DNA of 64,000 nt from Chitinophaga sp. 180180018-3 (lineage in GTDB: Bacteria > Bacteroidota > Bacteroidia > Chitinophagales > Chitinophagaceae), in assembly GCF_037893185.1 (NCBI RefSeq), contig NZ_CP140772.1, forward strand, positions 6,076,001 through 6,140,000, written 5' to 3'. Positions 62,954-64,000 of the stretch are shown piece after piece. How positions within the stretch are numbered: the first letter of the stretch is position 1; the number at the start of each line of letters is the position of its first letter. The notes below the pieces were generated by a model that was given only the letters and a program-made list of their open reading frames with translations, was not told the origin of the DNA and searched no databases. The translations under genes and the position numbers were made by a program.

Positions 62954-63676
62954 CTAGTGGCCGTTTTGCTTCCACGCCTTGTATTTGTCGGTGATCCAGT
63001 AGATCAGATCGTTGTTGGCGAGGGAACGCATGGTATTGTAATCCGGGTAATTATCGCGCATAAAGAGTTGGAGTGCATCGCCTTTGAGGCCGGTTACTCT
63101 GCTTACCAGCAGCGGCGTAAAACGGGAATCAATGAACTTCTCCTGCTCCATCTTTACATAATTTTCCTTGAACTGGCGTTTCTGACGCTCTTTTTTTGAA
63201 AAACGGGTGATGGGACTGAATACGATGCCAGCGCCCTGAGGAGTATTGCCTCCGGCGAGCGGCTTATTCGGCAAATCAAGCAGATAACCGTATTGATTGC
63301 GGCGTTCGATAGAATCGATCTGGTAGGGCGAATACTGAGAAGTGATCTCCACTCCTTTCAGGAACTTGCCGGCCGCTTCCAGTATTATGTTAGTAGTTTG
63401 GGTACCGGTAGTCTGGGTAACGGTGATAGTATCTGATCTATATCCTACGAAAGAAAATATGATATGATCTCCCCGGGAGGCGGATATCCTGTAGAAACCG
63501 CCCTGATCCGACAGCGATTTTTTCCCGTTAGTGGTATTATTGATGGTGGCATAGGGAAGCACCAGGTTGTTACTATCGGAGATCATACCGGTAACTATTA
63601 CCTGTGCCTGTGCCAGGGAACCAAATGCCATACTGAAAATACAGCCCAGTGCTATAAAACGTATAAGAGCCTTCAT
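62954..63676 (-). CDS. Exported carboxypeptidase regulatory-like domain protein
   Basis: A 240-residue protein with a signal peptide (LGCIFSMAFGSLAQAQ) and an N-terminal CarboxypepD_reg-like beta domain: VTGMISDSNNLVLPYATINNT, GKKSLSDQGGFYRISASRGD and FSFVGYRSDTITV. This fold starts many Bacteroidota TonB-dependent receptors, but here no receptor follows. The C-terminal half (SIERRNQYGYLLDLPNKPLAGG, KKERQKRQFKENYVKMEQEKFIDSRF) is basic and helical and matches the stand-alone family. Function unknown. Confidence 0.85.
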   Translation of the reverse strand: MKALIRFIALGCIFSMAFGSLAQAQVIVTGMISDSNNLVLPYATINNTTNGKKSLSDQGGFYRISASRGDHIIFSFVGYRSDTITVTQTTGTQTTNIILEAAGKFLKGVEITSQYSPYQIDSIERRNQYGYLLDLPNKPLAGGNTPQGAGIVFSPITRFSKKERQKRQFKENYVKMEQEKFIDSRFTPLLVSRVTGLKGDALQLFMRDNYPDYNTMRSLANNDLIYWITDKYKAWKQNGH

Positions 63677-63798
63677 ATAATGAATGGTAGTTTAAACTGC
63701 TGATTCCTTTCCTTGTTTTTTCAAACAGATTAGTATAAACATTGTTTATACTGCAAGTAAGGTACAAATTAAAGGAAATGCTACCGTATTAACGCAAA

Positions 63799-63825
63799 AA
63801 TCCTTCCGCATGGTGCGAAAGGATT
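63799..63825 (-). terminator. Intrinsic terminator of the aldose 1-epimerase gene
   Basis: Minus-strand AATCCTTTCGCA / TGCGGAAGGATT with one mismatch, followed by TTTTT, 23 bases past the stop. Confidence 0.8.
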
Positions 63826-63847
63826 GCTGTTTAATAACCCGATACGG

Positions 63848-64000
63848 CTACAAAGTAATTTTATAGCGGGTACTGAATGTTTTACTTTCTCCGGCAGCCA
63901 GTTTTACCAGTCCCAGGCCATTGTTGAAGGCATCGGGAGCCCCGCTGAGGTTTTCCACAGCGATGCTGGTGCGATGAGGCGGAATATAGATCTGAAGAAT
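63848..64000 (-). CDS. Aldose 1-epimerase, C-terminal fragment
   Basis: Only the last 50 residues are inside the window. They read IYIPPHRTSIAVENLSGAPDAF then NNGLGLVKLAAGESKTF and end RYKITL. The combination of the SIAVENLSGAPDAFNNG segment and the later GES phrase is that of galactose mutarotase (GalM) proteins, which interconvert alpha and beta anomers. The gene starts outside the window and ends before a terminator. Confidence 0.85.
   Translation of the reverse strand: MLQIYIPPHRTSIAVENLSGAPDAFNNGLGLVKLAAGESKTFSTRYKITL

Overview
The window looks like a chromosome segment of a Bacteroidota bacterium, most likely a Chitinophaga-like member of the Chitinophagaceae. This rests on several observations. 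GC is moderate. Many starts have TAnnTTTG -7 promoter boxes in front of them, and Shine-Dalgarno sequences are scarce. The gene families are Bacteroidota-typical: a DAHP synthase/chorismate mutase fusion, a cytochrome b558-type SdhC with SdhA and SdhB, a BlaI/M56 pair with TonB C-terminal domains, and many lipoproteins. The species assignment is inference. I see no tRNA, rRNA, insertion sequence, prophage or CRISPR array.

Layout. 1-2.2 kb: end of an RND pump and its outer-membrane factor. 2.3-4.7 kb: esterase, methyltransferase and glycosyltransferase. 4.8-10.6 kb: an exported coiled-coil protein, OxyR, an M48 protease, PlsY, PrmA and an exported unknown. 10.6-16.4 kb: PNPase, S15, an FtsE-like ATPase and a BlaI/M56 sensor pair. 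16.5-22.7 kb: PurM, RibF, HolA, an exonuclease and a single-domain response regulator. 22.8-30 kb: ABC-F ATPase, carbonic anhydrase, MurI, oligopeptidase B and a Gfo/Idh oxidoreductase. 30-33.6 kb: the sdhCAB operon. 33.8-36 kb: MurQ and a BadF-type kinase (cell-wall recycling). 36.2-43.3 kb: two S41 proteases, a PQQ-type dehydrogenase, an MFS carrier and a Cys-cluster protein. 43.5-52.7 kb: GcvP, a phosphodiesterase, small unknowns, a CocE hydrolase and an FKBP. 52.8-60.65 kb: a seven-gene aromatic amino acid operon with its leader. 60.7-64 kb: an Ala-rich lipoprotein, a sigma factor, a membrane protein joining an anti-sigma-like region to a trypsin-like protease, a carboxypeptidase-regulatory-domain protein and the end of an aldose 1-epimerase.

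Two regulatory features stand out. First, the operon pheA-aminotransferase-tyrA-aroF/CM-aroB-aroA-aroC is preceded by two tandem attenuators. Each has a short leader ORF packed with Phe and Tyr codons (the first also has Trp), followed by an intrinsic terminator. The second leader contains a segment that can pair with the 5' arm of its terminator. Both leaders share a 14-base sequence across their start codons, which suggests duplication of one attenuator unit. Second, eleven related long palindromes with core GCGAAGACCTTAGCG / CGCTAAGGTCTTCGC sit directly behind stop codons. Eight lie between convergent genes, and arm changes are mostly matched on both sides. They look like a dispersed palindromic element family that also serves as bidirectional terminators.

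Start sites were moved inward where the longest frame began upstream of a promoter box or signal peptide. All functional calls come from reading motifs by eye, and no database search was made.
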